Shown: positions 61,431-61,879 of the stretch, piece by piece
Numbering within the stretch: position 1 is the first letter of the stretch
Layout: each line of letters starts with the position of its first letter
Assembly: GCA_964612085.1 (NCBI GenBank)
Contig: CAZTCJ010000013.1
Span: 1-61,879 of the forward strand
DNA from: CAZTCJ01 sp964612085
GTDB lineage: Bacteria; Pseudomonadota; Alphaproteobacteria; JAJFIK01
Direction of reading: 5' to 3'
DNA: 61,879 nt
Made by a program: the position numbers and the translations under genes
Notes under the pieces: generated by a model
Told to the model about the DNA's origin: nothing
The model's input: only the letters and a program-made list of their open reading frames with translations
The model's database searches: none

Positions 61431-61507
61431 CTAGTGGTTCGATTCCAACATTTGCATCCCGTTTGCCGCAGGCTCGCAAGCAAATGTTGGAATCAAAGAA
61501 CCACTAG
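61431..61507 (+). repeat. CTAG-ended hairpin element A (77 nt)
   Basis: The ends CTAGTGGTTC and GAACCACTAG pair over 10 bp. The inner 15-bp stem GATTCCAACATTTGC pairs with 61480-61494. AAA bulges on the right arm (61495-61497). The 24-nt loop contains TCCCGTTTGCCGC. The layout matches element B in opposite orientation. Confidence 0.85.
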
Positions 61508-61520
61508 CAAGCTATTGTTT

Positions 61521-61599
61521 CTAGTGGAGCTTTTGAATTTGACATTTGAGAACGAGGCGAGCCGCAACCGGGACTCAAATGTCAAATTCGCTCCACTAG
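61521..61599 (-). repeat. CTAG-ended hairpin element B (79 nt), inverted
   Basis: The ends CTAGTGGAGC and GCTCCACTAG pair over 10 bp. The inner 16-bp stem GAATTTGACATTTGAG pairs with 61574-61589. TTTT bulges on the left arm (61531-61534). Its loop, read on the minus strand, resembles that of element A (TCCCGGTTGCGGC). The spacer between A and B is 13 nt. Confidence 0.85.
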
Positions 61600-61879
61600 G
61601 GTCCAAACTCAATCACCAGTGCGGCCGGGATCCGGTTTTCGGCGCGCCAGATGGCAGGAAGGGCCGCGACAGCGGTCTGGCCGACCGGTGAGCGGGCCTG
61701 ACGCCCCGGATGGCACGCCGAAACCGGACCGAAGGCGGGGCGCTTTTGCCCGCTGGCCGCTGGCGCTTTTCGATGCTCGTCCTTGAATATGCTCAAGCAT
61801 GTCCTGCGTCCTCGCATCGAAACCAGCGGACAAAATCGCACCCGTCACGGCCACGCTGGCGATTGAGTTTGGACCCTAG
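61596..61879. mobile_element. Inverted-repeat-bounded 284-bp element (MITE-like), may be cut by the window edge
   Basis: CTAGGGTCCAAACTCAATC (61596-61614) is perfectly inverted at 61861-61879, a 19-bp terminal repeat. Pairing continues inward with mismatches for about 16 more bases. The first CTAG is also the last four bases of hairpin element B. The interior (61615-61860) has nested hairpins and two short overlapping open frames that match nothing I recognise. CTAG at both ends suggests a target-site duplication of an IS5-type (YTAR) or IS630-type (TA) transposase acting in trans. The window ends at the last base of the repeat. Confidence 0.6.

Noticed and set aside
61431..61599. Integron attC sites
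   Set aside because: The bulged, covarying hairpins recall attC sites, but the ends read CTAGTGG, not GTTRRRY/RYYYAAC cores, and no integrase or cassette is present.
61609..61854. Small proteins encoded inside the 284-bp element
   Set aside because: Both overlapping frames lack a ribosome-binding site and recognisable similarity. They follow the inverted-repeat structure, not coding constraint.

Overview
The window is a high-GC chromosomal segment, almost certainly from an alphaproteobacterium. The evidence is a complete aapJQMP-type general amino-acid ABC transporter, an NDUFS4-like accessory subunit of respiratory complex I, two proteins with a PEPxxW-type sorting tail, an aa3-type cytochrome oxidase cluster, and the hopanoid-linked pair HpnN/HpnM. 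No genus can be named from the sequence alone. Gene density is high. Most genes have a clear Shine-Dalgarno sequence, and GTG or TTG starts occur. I see no prophage, CRISPR array, integrase or rRNA. Two tRNA genes are present: Arg(TCT) and Pro(TGG).

Layout. 1-2118: sulfur genes (3'-truncated view of cysteine synthase, then mercaptopyruvate sulfurtransferase and a GNAT acetyltransferase). 2159-6968: a secreted small protein and the amino-acid ABC transporter, all on minus. 7073-9929: a cystathionine beta-lyase-like enzyme, an orphan biotinyl-carrier domain and a PLP decarboxylase. 10131-17522: a PDZ-alpha/beta-hydrolase facing a tripartite RND efflux operon. 17523-23492: DUF3667 protein, PfkB kinase and a 1340-residue three-enzyme trehalose protein. 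23571-30923: tRNA-Arg, a complex I subunit, a GH46-like protein, an unknown membrane protein, a frameshifted class III cyclase, a serine hydrolase, glycerate kinase and a PEP-CTERM protein. 31406-38604: peroxiredoxin, second PEP-CTERM protein, tRNA-Pro, thioesterase, double cold-shock protein, GH13 glucosidase, and a peroxidase plus halohydrin-dehalogenase pair. 38976-47298: envelope genes ending in hpnN-hpnM. 47378-53787: MscS channel, MBL hydrolase, small proteins, LprI-like inhibitor, GH5 lipoprotein and a TIR-Sel1 protein. 53838-59032: the cytochrome c oxidase operon. 59406-61360: an RTX-repeat protein and a small membrane protein. 61431-61879: a nest of palindromic elements with CTAG ends.

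How the genes fit together. The trehalose protein joins a beta-phosphoglucomutase-like HAD domain, trehalose-6-phosphate phosphatase and a GH65 phosphorylase. With the adjacent PfkB kinase it could feed disaccharide glucose into glycolysis. The oxidase operon carries subunits II, I, two subunit III-like proteins, a subunit IV-like protein and a membrane-tethered cytochrome c.

Most notable points. (1) The SDR-fold protein at 37861-38604 carries both published signature motifs of halohydrin dehalogenases. (2) The terminal hairpins at 61431-61599 keep base pairing while their stem sequences differ. They sit beside a 284-bp inverted-repeat element. (3) The TIR-TM-Sel1 protein keeps the candidate catalytic glutamate. 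(4) A single-base frameshift interrupts the cyclase gene.
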